A DNA stretch of 64,000 nt, from positions 434,001-498,000 of the forward strand of contig NZ_JAKIKU010000002.1 in assembly GCF_023283985.1 (NCBI RefSeq), read 5' to 3'. Positions 28,443 through 37,343 of the stretch are shown piece after piece. Made by a program: the position numbers and the translations under genes. The notes beneath the pieces are model-generated. The model had not been told where the DNA came from. It worked only from the letters and a program-made list of their open reading frames with translations, and made no database searches. This DNA comes from Shewanella electrodiphila (GTDB lineage: Bacteria; Pseudomonadota; Gammaproteobacteria; Enterobacterales; Shewanellaceae). Positions within the stretch are counted from its first letter, which is position 1. The number at the start of each line of letters is the position of its first letter.

Positions 28443-29204
28443 ATGAAAACGACAATACTTGCCTCAATGATATCAGCTTCAATGTTTTTAACTTTTACTG
28501 CTTCTGCTGCAATTACGCCTTTTCAACAAGAAGTGATTGAGGTGATGAAAATGGAGCACAGAACTGATGCGGATAAGTTGAGGGATGCGAACCGCACTCC
28601 CGAAATAGCACTTGATTTTTTTGGTTTAAAGCCTGATATGAAAGTGATTGAATTTGTCCCTGGAGGTGGTTGGTATAGTAAAATTCTGGCTCCAATACTT
28701 AAAGAAAAAGGTGAGCTTCATATTGCGTTTAAAAAAGAGTGGCTAGATGAAATGGATGATCTGCTCTCGATAGACGCGATGAGTAAAACCAAAAAGCTAC
28801 CTATTGAACTTGATTGGAACTCTGAAGAGAGAAGATTCAACTTGGGGAATATTGATTTTGGTATGTCAGACGCAGATATGATGCTCAATATCCGTGAGTA
28901 TCATAATTTAAATATAGAAGACAAAACGAAATTAAATAAAGCGACTTTTGAAGCGTTAAAACCTGGCGGTATTTATGTCATTGTCGATCATACTCGTAGA
29001 CATATGATGCCTGAAACCGTTGAAATGCGTCGCCGTGAAGATCCTATTGATGTTATTTTAGAAGTACAAGCAGCAGGTTTTGTATTGGAAAAATCATCCA
29101 ATATGTTTTATCGACCAGATGATGAACTTCGTTATGAAGTGGCTAGAAAATCGGTAACAGGTAATACTGATAGGTTCACGTTAGTGTTTAAAAAGCCGTA
29201 TTAG
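28443..29204 (+). CDS. exported class I methyltransferase-like protein
   Basis: A 253-residue protein with a clear Sec signal (cleavage near TASA/AITPF, about residue 22) followed by a Rossmann methyltransferase-like fold: VIEFVPGGGWYSKILAPIL resembles the SAM-binding motif I, then LNKATFEALKPGGIYVIVDHTRRH and a C-terminal FTLVFKKPY strand. SAM is not expected in the periplasm, so its activity there is unclear. Similar exported proteins are annotated in other marine gammaproteobacteria; no function is known to me. The gene appears to be monocistronic. Confidence 0.8.
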   Translation: MKTTILASMISASMFLTFTASAAITPFQQEVIEVMKMEHRTDADKLRDANRTPEIALDFFGLKPDMKVIEFVPGGGWYSKILAPILKEKGELHIAFKKEWLDEMDDLLSIDAMSKTKKLPIELDWNSEERRFNLGNIDFGMSDADMMLNIREYHNLNIEDKTKLNKATFEALKPGGIYVIVDHTRRHMMPETVEMRRREDPIDVILEVQAAGFVLEKSSNMFYRPDDELRYEVARKSVTGNTDRFTLVFKKPY

Positions 29205-29262
29205 TTATATTGCCAAGGTATGCTTTAGATAGGTTAACTTTGCTGTTTAAAGCTAAAGCTGT

Positions 29263-29288
29263 GTTCAGAGAAGGATTATTCTCTGAAC
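29263..29288. terminator. hairpin between convergent genes, possible terminator
   Basis: A perfect 10-bp inverted repeat, GTTCAGAGAA (29263-29272) and TTCTCTGAAC (29279-29288), lies between two convergent genes. An outer pairing of AAAGCTAA with TTAGCTTT, followed by T-rich sequence, could extend it. There is no clear T run directly after the inner stem. Confidence 0.5.
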
Positions 29289-29356
29289 AATACATCATCT
29301 TTTAAAGCTGGCTTAGCTTTTATTTGTATGATTTATTCGTGTGGTTTGTTTGATAG

Positions 29357-30040
29357 TTAAAAGCTGTAACGAATTCCGATACGGCTTCTTAATTCTCTTT
29401 GGCTTGAATCATCTGAGACCGAAACATCGCCAAACTCTACCCAGGGGGACCAATTTCCGATTTTATAGTGGGCAGTTAAATTATTCTCATAATTTGTTCT
29501 GCTATCGTTATATAACAAGTATTCTGAGTTATCGGCATAGTAGTAATTCCCCTCAAACCCAAAGGTCCAGTTTTCAACTTTATAACCTATATTCACCGTA
29601 TAGCGATGGCGTAGGTGTTTAATGTCTTCCCCTGGCTTTACATCTAAGCGATAGCGTCCACTTAAAGATAAACCGTCAATGGTGTCTGATTTGTAAGTTA
29701 AGCGAAGTTGGGGCTTGTAGGTGGCTCCTGATGAGCCAAACTCAATTGGCATTCCCGTAATGAGTGTCCATTGGTCATTGAGCTTTATGCGATAGCCTAG
29801 GTCTAATTCAGAGCCATTTGATTGTAAGTCTTCCATGAACTTACCTTCAGCCCCTTTGAATTTTAGCTCTAAGCCGACAGAGAAACGACCATCAAAAGTA
29901 TGCCCCATTTTTACACGGCTAGCATGCTGATCAGTAGAGCTTTTATATTCCTGACGGAAGTCTAGTGAAGCAGCATCAGCATTTGAACACATTAACAATA
30001 CAACGCAAATCAATAAAACTAGTCTATGTAATGACATCAC
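29357..30040 (-). CDS. KdgM-family outer-membrane porin
   Basis: A 227-residue protein with a signal peptide (cleavage near NADA/ASLDFRQEY) and a 12-stranded barrel pattern ending in Phe (RIGIRYSF). The start LDFRQEYKSST and repeated RYRLDVKPGED- and YNIGYKVENW-like strands match the oligogalacturonate porin family KdgM/NanC, which passes acidic oligosaccharides. No pectin or sialate genes are next to it. Either of the first two Met codons may be the start. Confidence 0.78.
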   Translation of the reverse strand: MMSLHRLVLLICVVLLMCSNADAASLDFRQEYKSSTDQHASRVKMGHTFDGRFSVGLELKFKGAEGKFMEDLQSNGSELDLGYRIKLNDQWTLITGMPIEFGSSGATYKPQLRLTYKSDTIDGLSLSGRYRLDVKPGEDIKHLRHRYTVNIGYKVENWTFGFEGNYYYADNSEYLLYNDSRTNYENNLTAHYKIGNWSPWVEFGDVSVSDDSSQRELRSRIGIRYSF

Positions 30041-30860
30041 TAACTCTATCTAGGATTAAGTTGATTTGTATTACAATATTAATTAATGAAATTTCCAATA
30101 TACAACTTAATGAAATGTGAGCGATGACATGATTGGCAGTTAAAGAATCTATTTTAGGGGTAATAAGTAGACAAAAAAATTACTTATAGTTAACCCTGTA
30201 ACATAACTGGCTGTTAGTTAACAATTTTGAAACGGGCGTGGCGTAAGCATGGGTGACAGCTAGCAAGGATCTGAAGCTTGTGAAGGCATGATCTATATAG
30301 TACTTAAAAGTATTACTTATTTATTTCAGTTAGATGGCGCAGATATAATAACTATTTCTGATCATTTTCTTAGTTTACTAGGGATATTGTTGACTCCACG
30401 ATACCGTGGCGTGGATTTTAGCTGTTTAGTGATTTATGGCTAACTACATTGCGTACTTTATACACTTTTATCGTGTTCTAATATGAGTGCTGCTTCATTA
30501 CCTAGGAAACTAAGTCATCCAATCGTCAATGATTTGACTTTGTATTCAAGTATATCGACAGATAATGCTGCTTAGTGAACTTGACTGAGTTAAAGCTGGT
30601 ATCAAACGATATATTTCACAACTTTTATATTATTTATATTGTTGAAGATTAAAATGAAGTAAAGTAGTCGTAAGTGGTTAAAATATAATAGGTTAATTTT
30701 TATATGGTCTATATTTCTTTATCTTTATAGTATTATTAAAATTTTTCACTTAAATTAAAAAAGTATCCTAATAAAAAACTGGTTCAAAACTTGCTGTGTT
30801 TAGTGATAAACGCTTTGACTGAGTTGCACTTGCGAATAAATTTAATGATTTGGAGAGCAC
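30041..30860. other. long AT-rich spacer before the flagellin-modification locus
   Basis: About 820 bp without a supported gene, very AT-rich towards the right. A small hairpin, CCACG-atac-CGTGG, sits at 30396-30409. I found no clear JUMPstart/ops element. The right end must contain the promoter for the pseB-pseC transcript. It may also hold remnants of lost genes, but none is recognisable. Confidence 0.5.
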
Positions 30861-31804
30861 ATGTTCGATAATCAATCTATTCTGACCACAGGTGGTACCG
30901 GCTCGTTTGGGCAGAAATATACCAAAACTATCTTGGAGTGTTATAAGCCAAAAAGGTTAATTATTCTGTCAAGATATGAACTTAAGCAATACGAGATGCA
31001 GATCGAATGATGCAAGCGTTTAGGGATGTTGATTATGTTATTCACGCAGCAGCTATCAAACAAGTACCAGCGACAGAGTACAATCTAATGGAATGCATTA
31101 AAATCAATATTCATGGTGCAGAAAATGTCATTAAAGCTGCTATCGCAAATAACGTTAAGCGCGTCATCGCACTTTCTACTGATAAAGCTGCTAATCCGAT
31201 CAACCTGTATGGCGCAACAAAGCTTGCGTTAGATAAATTATTTGTAGCAGGCAATAACATTGTCGGTGAAGGGCGTACACGTTTTCCTGCGGTACGTTAC
31301 GGCAACGTAGTCGGTTCACGTGGCTCAGTAGTACCATTTTTTAAATCACTTATTGAGAATGGTAAAACAACACTTCCAATCACACATCCCGATATGACTC
31401 GATTTTGGATTACTCTCCAAGACGGCGTTGATTTTGTGCTGAAAAACTTCTCTAGAATGCAAGGTGGTGAGATTTTTATACCTAAAATTCCTTCAGTACG
31501 CATTACTGATTTGGCAGAAGCCTGTGCTCAAGGAATGAAACAGGAGATTGTCGGTTTTAGACCTGGCGAAAAAATGCATGAAATCATGTGTCCAGGTGAT
31601 GACTCACACCATACTATCGAATTTGATGATCATTTTGTCATTACACCAAGTATTACTTTTTTTGGAAAAGATAATGATTACTTTACCAATAAATTGGGTA
31701 AAGTCGGGAAGTTAGTTGAACCTGGTTTTGAATATAACTCTGGAAATAATCAACACTTTTTGTCGGTAGATGAGATTAAAAGTTTTGATAAGGAAGCTAA
31801 TTAG
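30861..31804 (+). pseudogene. pseB: pseB (UDP-GlcNAc 4,6-dehydratase, inverting), disrupted
   Basis: An ATG at 30861 with GGAG upstream opens a PseB N-terminus (TTGGTGSFGQKYTK, the NAD-binding glycine motif, then SRYELKQYEM) but stops at 31008-31010. The remainder continues in a different frame from about 30996 (ADRMMQAFRDVDYVIHAAAIK) and is complete to 31804, including the active-site NLYGATKLALDK region. Compared with the family, about 18-20 residues (the FNxxxMRYFIGDVRD stretch) are gone, an out-of-frame deletion. Conserved residues in the 5' part are also changed (SRDELK to SRYELK, LITGG to LTTGG). The enzyme would make the first intermediate of pseudaminic acid. The 265-residue 3' frame lacks the cofactor site. 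Confidence 0.88.
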
Positions 31805-31806
31805 CC

Positions 31807-32955
31807 ATGATCCCTTATGGTAAACAACTCATTAACCAAGATGATATCGATTCTGTTATTGAGGTATTAACCTCTGATTATCTTACTCAAGGACCCAAAG
31901 TTCCAGCATTCGAACAAGCGGTTTGTGAGTACACTGGAGCACAATACGCAGTTGCGGTTAATAGTGCGACATCAGCATTGCACATTGCTTGTTTGGCGCT
32001 TGGAGTTGAAAAAGGTGATTATGTATGGACATCGCCTATCACGTTTGTGGCTTCGGCTAACTGTGCTCTCTATTGTGGTGCGATGATCGACTTTGTGGAT
32101 GTGGATGTTGCAACAGGTAACATGTGTCCAAATATGTTGCGCACTAAACTAGAAGAAGCTAAATTGCAAGGGCGTCTTCCTAAGGTATTGATTCCAGTTC
32201 ACTTGTGCGGTCATTCTTGTGATATGGCTGCAATCGCTGCACTATCAAATGAGTATGGTTTTAAAGTCATCGAAGATGCCTCTCATGGTATTGGCGGTAG
32301 TTACCTAGGGAATAAACTCGGTGGTTGCCACTATAGCGATATTTCCATCTTTAGTTTTCATCCTGTGAAAATAATCACTAGCGCCGAGGGTGGAGTCGCG
32401 ACCACTAATAGTGCTAGCCTAGCTTCTAAAATGGCTTTATATCGAAGTCATGGCGTGACTAAAAATCCACAAATAATGCATCGGCCAGATGAAGGTGATT
32501 GGTATTATGAACAGCATGAGTTGGGATTCAATTATCGCATGTCAGATCTACATGCTGCGCTGGGTTTGTCACAGTTAAATCAACTTGATCAATTCGTCAC
32601 TGAACGTAATCGCTTATCGAAAATCTATGATAAGCAATGTAATGATCTACCTTTAACTTCCGTAAACCCGCTATCTGACTCTATTAGTGCTCGTCACCTC
32701 TACATGATACGTTTGCATAATGTAAAGTTGCGTCGTTCGATCTTTGATATGATGCGTAGCAAGGGAATTCAGGTGCATGTGCATTATTTCCCAGTGCACT
32801 TACAGCCTTATTATCTTCGCCTTGGCTTTAAAGAAGGCGACTATGTCAATGCAGAAAGCTTTTATCAGCAAATTTTAACACTTCCACTGTATCCAGCCTT
32901 AGTGGACATTGACCAGCAAAAGGTAATCTCCGAGCTATCTTCCTGCTTAGATTGA
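31807..32955 (+). CDS. pseC: PseC-type sugar aminotransferase
   Basis: A 382-residue PLP aminotransferase of the DegT/DnrJ/EryC1/StrS family. It has ALHIACLALGVEKGD, the PLP-contact region EDASHGIGGSYLG and the catalytic Lys in SFHPVKIITSAEGG. The closest type is PseC, which aminates the 4-keto product of PseB on the way to pseudaminic acid. It begins two bases after the pseB stop, with a short GCCATG context, so it was co-transcribed with pseB. It appears intact although pseB is broken. Confidence 0.88.
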   Translation: MIPYGKQLINQDDIDSVIEVLTSDYLTQGPKVPAFEQAVCEYTGAQYAVAVNSATSALHIACLALGVEKGDYVWTSPITFVASANCALYCGAMIDFVDVDVATGNMCPNMLRTKLEEAKLQGRLPKVLIPVHLCGHSCDMAAIAALSNEYGFKVIEDASHGIGGSYLGNKLGGCHYSDISIFSFHPVKIITSAEGGVATTNSASLASKMALYRSHGVTKNPQIMHRPDEGDWYYEQHELGFNYRMSDLHAALGLSQLNQLDQFVTERNRLSKIYDKQCNDLPLTSVNPLSDSISARHLYMIRLHNVKLRRSIFDMMRSKGIQVHVHYFPVHLQPYYLRLGFKEGDYVNAESFYQQILTLPLYPALVDIDQQKVISELSSCLD

Positions 32956-33036
32956 TTTGCTCGGAGCTAACCGGTTATTTCATAATCTTGGCTATTCATT
33001 AGATATACAATTAGCAATTAAGATCCAATTTAGTCA

Positions 33037-34740
33037 TTAGTCATTAGTCATCAAAAGTGTGATCTCGTCAATAAGCTGTTTTATGCCTTTATGATTTGCA
33101 AAAACTCTTTTAGCCTCTGCTTGTAGAGCGTCTCTTGCTGTTTCGTTAGCCACTAAGCCAGCTAATTTTGTACAGGTATCCGCTAGAGAATTACTGATGA
33201 GGCAACATTTTTCAGCGGAAAGGATGAGTAATTCTTCATCATCGCAAAGGTGTTTGGGTGGTAACAATAAAGTGGCAGCATTTGAGAATATAGATTCAAA
33301 TAGTGATAGGCCATAACAAGTCAAAATAATATCTGACTCTGCGATGAGTTCGTAAAGGTTTGTCGGATCTTTCAAAACCCTAATGTTTGACCCCTTGGGA
33401 ATAGTAGGGGTCATAGCCAAGGGGCCTTGTATCCAGGTTATTGGCCAGTTTAATTGCAACTTTGCCAACATAGATGGAAGTTCTTCACCATACCCCAAAG
33501 CATCACTACCACCAGTTAGCACCAAAATTTGGTGTTTTTTATCTCGTTTAGGCATGGTTTTAAATAGATAGTTCTTCCAACCTGCAGATATTTTTTCACC
33601 ATTTAAGCTATTGTTAAAACTTGGAATGAATAACCAATCTAGCGTTGTAAGCAGGGGAGATAATTTATCTATCCCTATCAGCTTTGCTCCACCTTTTTTA
33701 GGTAGTTTTAAAGCCTGGTTGAGAGAGGCAAGTGATATAAACTCTGGGTGAAAGTCGAAAATCAGCAATGGGTTACTATCTGTTGTAATAGCTCCTAGCA
33801 ATTGTGTTTCAGTTTTATACCATTTTATCTTAGTTGAACTATTGGCCAATGGCTTGCCATCGTTTAGTACATGGATAGTGGAGCCTATACCAAGGTATTC
33901 TTGTAGTGCATCAGCAATGAGTTCCACTCGTCTAAAATGTCCCAAACCAATATTTGCACCTAGGTGGCAATAAAGACTGGCTTTAGCATATTGCTTATTG
34001 GCAGATTTTTGAGCGACATGAGAATTGATATTAACCAGTTGAGGAACACCAATAAGTTGTTGCTGTACCCAAGTTAAACTTACGATGGAATTGGCATCAT
34101 GGCTATCGTACCAACGGTTGTATACTTCGGTCATAAAGCGATAATCAGCTTGGGTGTCTACTGATATTCGGTGGTTAATTTTAGAATAGTCGTCACTGTC
34201 GTCGATGATTTCTTTATCGAGTACAGGTGTCAGTTTATCAGCATAACCAACGTGTTCGCGCGACATTTTGCACTGACTTGCCGCCATCAATTTATTCCAT
34301 CCTTGGCTACTATAAAATGCGATTCCTTCGTGCAGGGTTTTGATTCCCTCTCGTAATATGACGGTATCCTTACCTGAAGCCTTTAAGGCTTTAAGGCCAT
34401 GATCGATAAAGACAGGATCAATCAAGGGGCAATCACCGCATATATAGAGGATATAATCTGGTGCTTCTCTGCTAATAACCTCATTTAGTCTAGCCATAAG
34501 ATCATTAACATCACCATCGAAGGGATGACAGCTTATTTGGTACTTGCTCGCCCAATCAATGAGAGGCTGATTAAAGTTGTCGGCAGTAGTGGCAAGCTCA
34601 CTGCTATCTATTTGGCTGCATCGTTCTATACGACGCCATATGTGAGCTATCATTGGTTCACTGGAAAGTGAAAGCAGGTGCTTTCCTGGCAGGCGACTGG
34701 AATTAAGCCGTGCACCCACTAGGGCAAGTGTTTTAGTCAC
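33037..34740 (-). CDS. SpsF-like cytidylyltransferase fused to PseG-like glycosyl-nucleotide hydrolase domain
   Basis: A two-domain protein. Residues about 1-235 resemble the SpsF/CMP-sugar cytidylyltransferase fold (ALVGARLNSSRLPGKHLLSL, YICGDCPLIDP). Residues about 255-565 resemble PseG, the hydrolase that removes UDP from the pseudaminic acid precursor (GANIGLGHFRRVELIADAL and a C-terminal LTCYGLSLFESIFS). It may therefore supply two Pse steps, UDP removal and CMP activation, in one polypeptide. An upstream ATG at 34776 exists, but GTG at 34740 has AAGGA nine bases ahead and overlaps the upstream stop by eight bases, so it is chosen. The stop is embedded in three TAGTCAT copies (33031-33051). 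Confidence 0.82.
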   Translation of the reverse strand: MTKTLALVGARLNSSRLPGKHLLSLSSEPMIAHIWRRIERCSQIDSSELATTADNFNQPLIDWASKYQISCHPFDGDVNDLMARLNEVISREAPDYILYICGDCPLIDPVFIDHGLKALKASGKDTVILREGIKTLHEGIAFYSSQGWNKLMAASQCKMSREHVGYADKLTPVLDKEIIDDSDDYSKINHRISVDTQADYRFMTEVYNRWYDSHDANSIVSLTWVQQQLIGVPQLVNINSHVAQKSANKQYAKASLYCHLGANIGLGHFRRVELIADALQEYLGIGSTIHVLNDGKPLANSSTKIKWYKTETQLLGAITTDSNPLLIFDFHPEFISLASLNQALKLPKKGGAKLIGIDKLSPLLTTLDWLFIPSFNNSLNGEKISAGWKNYLFKTMPKRDKKHQILVLTGGSDALGYGEELPSMLAKLQLNWPITWIQGPLAMTPTIPKGSNIRVLKDPTNLYELIAESDIILTCYGLSLFESIFSNAATLLLPPKHLCDDEELLILSAEKCCLISNSLADTCTKLAGLVANETARDALQAEAKRVFANHKGIKQLIDEITLLMTND

Positions 34741-36658
34741 AATGGTGATTCCTTTCAGGGGTAATACAAATCTCAAAATCGAGCAGGTTACCGTCTGGTT
34801 TTAGCGTCTCATCTGCTTCAGCTAGTGAGAACCAAAGGCGATTTAAATACTGAGTGTCTATTTGCTTAGAAGATATCATAGGTAAGGCTGCACAACTGGC
34901 AGGGTCCCAACTAATTCGGACACCACTATTTTTATTGCCAAAATGTATGGAACCTTCAGTAGCGCCCAGTGCACTGCTACTGGATACTATAGAGGAGATA
35001 GGTGCACCTTGGTCAATATCAGCACATAGTTGAAAGGATTCTGCTTCTACTCCGCCCAGATGTGTTTGGTACCAAGCTCTTGATTCACAATTGAGAAGAT
35101 TTATAAAGCCAAGTCGGATTGAAGCTTCGGGTCTACAGCTATCTTCAAAATGAAAGCCTGTGTGTAGACTATCTCCATCGAGGCGATACCATTTCAGCAA
35201 GGATCCACTTTTAAGTGATTGACGACAATATATGAATAAACAGCCGTCTTGTTCTGCCAGTTGATAATTCACACGATTAAGATCGGTAACTCTATCACGG
35301 TCACGAAATCGTTCTATTAATAGATGATTACTATAATAATCGGCGCTATGATTAATATGCTCGAAGCAACCTTGAGGTAGGGTACCGATGATTGGGACAA
35401 AATCATGCTTAGAAAAAGCCAATGAATCAATCGCTAATCCTCGGTTGCCGTTAAGGGTTAATGCTAATTCTTGAGTTTTTATATGTAGCCTGCGTCGCTC
35501 TTCGTCATATTGAATACTTATCTCGGCTTTATGCTTCCAAATTGTGAAACTTGGTTCAATATTTTCTTGGGACATTAAATCTAGGGCTTCATATCGGGTA
35601 AGTGTTAAATGTGTCCTAAGGTCACTGGCCCAGAGTCGACAGAGATTGCGCCAATCTTCATCGTTACTTATTCGGGAATCTAAGTCCTTGAGTCTTTTAT
35701 GGCATATGGTGTTTAGCAATAAGTCGTTACGACCACTGAGTCCCCAGCGACAAATATTATATTTTGCCTGCTTTTTTACTGATACAGGATGTTCGGCATT
35801 GGTTATGTTCAGTGGAGAGTCTTGATGCCATAAAGATAATAATTCAGATGGTTTGATCCACTTATATTTATTGTTTGTGTCTAGTGTATTAAATAATAAG
35901 GCTATTCTCTCCCATTCTCCGCTTATTTGAATCTCTTCAGTGTGGTATCGCCCTGGGCGAAAGTCGAAAACCTCAGCATCACTGCCATAGACCGGAAATG
36001 CGAGAGTACCTGGCTGAATAGCCTGTTCTAGATAGTGACCGTAGTCGGCTAAAGTAAGTTCACCATGAACATAACGCTGAAATTTTTGGAAGGCAATGGC
36101 ATGGTTCCAGATTACCTTAATTCGCCTGCCTGAGGCACTTCTTAAGGATTGTGGCCTTTTGAGCATTTTGAGTTGCCAGTCAGGGTTGTGCGAGTATGGG
36201 TTGTCCCACTCAACTACCACAGCTTCAAATCCAGCATCGATATAGATATCTAACAGGCCTGCAGAAACGGTTTGCTCATTTAAGTAAGCAATGCGAGGAG
36301 TTATTTCTAAAAGCTTTTGGTAAGCTGCTTGGCCTAATCTGAGATTAGCTTGATTAGCCTTAGCTGGGATGAGTGGCCCAATGATTTGAGTGTAGCCACT
36401 AGCTATAAGATCACAGAGCCCATCCTTTAATAAAGACTTAAGCTTGATTACCCAATTAGGATCTATCTCTTGAATACATTCTAGAGTATAAGCAGTTAAC
36501 TCCATACCTATTGGAATACCCTTGTTTATGATGGATTCAAGTAAGGGCCAATAACAATTCTCAACCACCTTTTGATGTTCGCTTTTATCAATAGAGGAAA
36601 ATGCTAGGTTTAAATGGAAAATAGCGTAAATATTTTTGTTTATGGTGTGTTCAGGCAT
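34733..36658 (-). CDS. glycoside hydrolase family 57-like protein
   Basis: A 641-residue cytoplasmic protein with a GH57/polysaccharide-deacetylase-like (beta/alpha)7 N-terminus: IYAIFHLNLAFSSI, IPIGMELTAYTLECI, LIASGYTQIIGPLIP, then AFPVYGSDAEVFDFRPGRY, with candidate acidic catalytic residues. The C-terminal half (about 380-635) is beta-rich and resembles a glycoside hydrolase sandwich. It is co-transcribed and translationally coupled with the SpsF-PseG fusion gene, so it probably acts on a nucleotide-sugar, lipid-linked sugar or glycan of flagellin modification. I know of no assigned reaction. Confidence 0.72.
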   Translation of the reverse strand: MPEHTINKNIYAIFHLNLAFSSIDKSEHQKVVENCYWPLLESIINKGIPIGMELTAYTLECIQEIDPNWVIKLKSLLKDGLCDLIASGYTQIIGPLIPAKANQANLRLGQAAYQKLLEITPRIAYLNEQTVSAGLLDIYIDAGFEAVVVEWDNPYSHNPDWQLKMLKRPQSLRSASGRRIKVIWNHAIAFQKFQRYVHGELTLADYGHYLEQAIQPGTLAFPVYGSDAEVFDFRPGRYHTEEIQISGEWERIALLFNTLDTNNKYKWIKPSELLSLWHQDSPLNITNAEHPVSVKKQAKYNICRWGLSGRNDLLLNTICHKRLKDLDSRISNDEDWRNLCRLWASDLRTHLTLTRYEALDLMSQENIEPSFTIWKHKAEISIQYDEERRRLHIKTQELALTLNGNRGLAIDSLAFSKHDFVPIIGTLPQGCFEHINHSADYYSNHLLIERFRDRDRVTDLNRVNYQLAEQDGCLFIYCRQSLKSGSLLKWYRLDGDSLHTGFHFEDSCRPEASIRLGFINLLNCESRAWYQTHLGGVEAESFQLCADIDQGAPISSIVSSSSALGATEGSIHFGNKNSGVRISWDPASCAALPMISSKQIDTQYLNRLWFSLAEADETLKPDGNLLDFEICITPERNHHCD

Positions 36659-36938
36659 AAGGGCTCTTAGCGCGAATTTACTTTATATATAGATGGAAAG
36701 CAGTTGGTTATCTACTTTAGATATTTAAGTTTAAGCATAAATTAATTGATACTCAATCAATAGTCTAATTAATAAATTTTGATAGTTTAGATGAAAGTAG
36801 ATTTTGCAACATCATATTTTTAGTATAGGGCATTAACTATATTATATTTCAACCTTTCAGAACTCTATTTGACGAAATGTGTAGAGTAAAATCTCATACA
36901 TACTTAGTAGGTGTCTAAATTAACTATGCGACTTTTGA
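36659..36938. other. AT-rich spacer, possible IS end
   Basis: No gene is seen. The segment GGTGTCTAAATTAACT near 36910 resembles terminal repeats of some IS3-family elements, and lies just upstream of the transposase remnant. It also holds the promoter of the GH57-like operon on the minus strand. Confidence 0.4.
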
Positions 36939-37151
36939 GCGTTTCTTTTACAGTTTGAAAATGACTGGATTTTTAAAGTTAATCAACGCATACAGGAATT
37001 GATGAAAAAAGATGTGGATAGCTATATGAAATATTACAACCTAGAGTGGCTACATTCAGCCAATGGTGATCTGTCACCTGTAGAATTTGAAAACTCCCAG
37101 ATAAAGTGCTCAATTTGGATTGTTCTGTACATTCATAGCATGAAAGATTAA
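36939..37151 (+). pseudogene. IS3-family transposase C-terminal remnant
   Basis: An open stretch after a TGA at 36936 encodes FENDWIFKVNQRIQELMKKD, then VDSYMKYYNLEWLHSANGDL and SPVEFENSQIK. It ends at 37149-37151. The YNxxRxHSxxGxLSPxxFE pattern is the diagnostic end of IS3-group OrfB transposases. The rest of the transposase, including the first catalytic Asp residues, is missing and there is no start codon in context. It is a decayed insertion-sequence scar between two operons of the modification locus. Confidence 0.75.
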
Positions 37152-37343
37152 TTGTTTGTTTTTAAATAATGTTTTAAATATCATGTCCATATTTTCAAGT
37201 TTAGTGTGTTTTTACTCAATCTGATCTTAGTTTCTTTCAGCTTGAAGAAGTGGGTTCTGTATGTTTAAAGGTGTCTTAAATGTCAAATTAATAGCGGCAT
37301 GAATTTTGCTTTGATGAGTAAGTTGATTTATAGGAGAATTTAC

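Noticed and set aside
30230-30250. GGGCGTGGCGTAAGC as a JUMPstart/ops element
   Set aside because: It does not match the GGCGGTAGCGT core and lies over 600 bases upstream of the first gene.
31007-31804. 265-codon frame as a complete dehydratase gene
   Set aside because: It starts in the middle of a PseB sequence without a ribosome site and lacks the NAD-binding motif; it is the 3' part of the disrupted pseB.
33031-33051. TAGTCAT repeated three times across a stop codon as a phase-variation switch
   Set aside because: Removing one copy leaves the same C-terminal residues and stop, so slippage would not change the protein.
37261-37290. GGTGTCTTAAATGTC as a second IS3 terminal repeat
   Set aside because: It is in the same orientation as the possible left end near 36910 and only partly similar.
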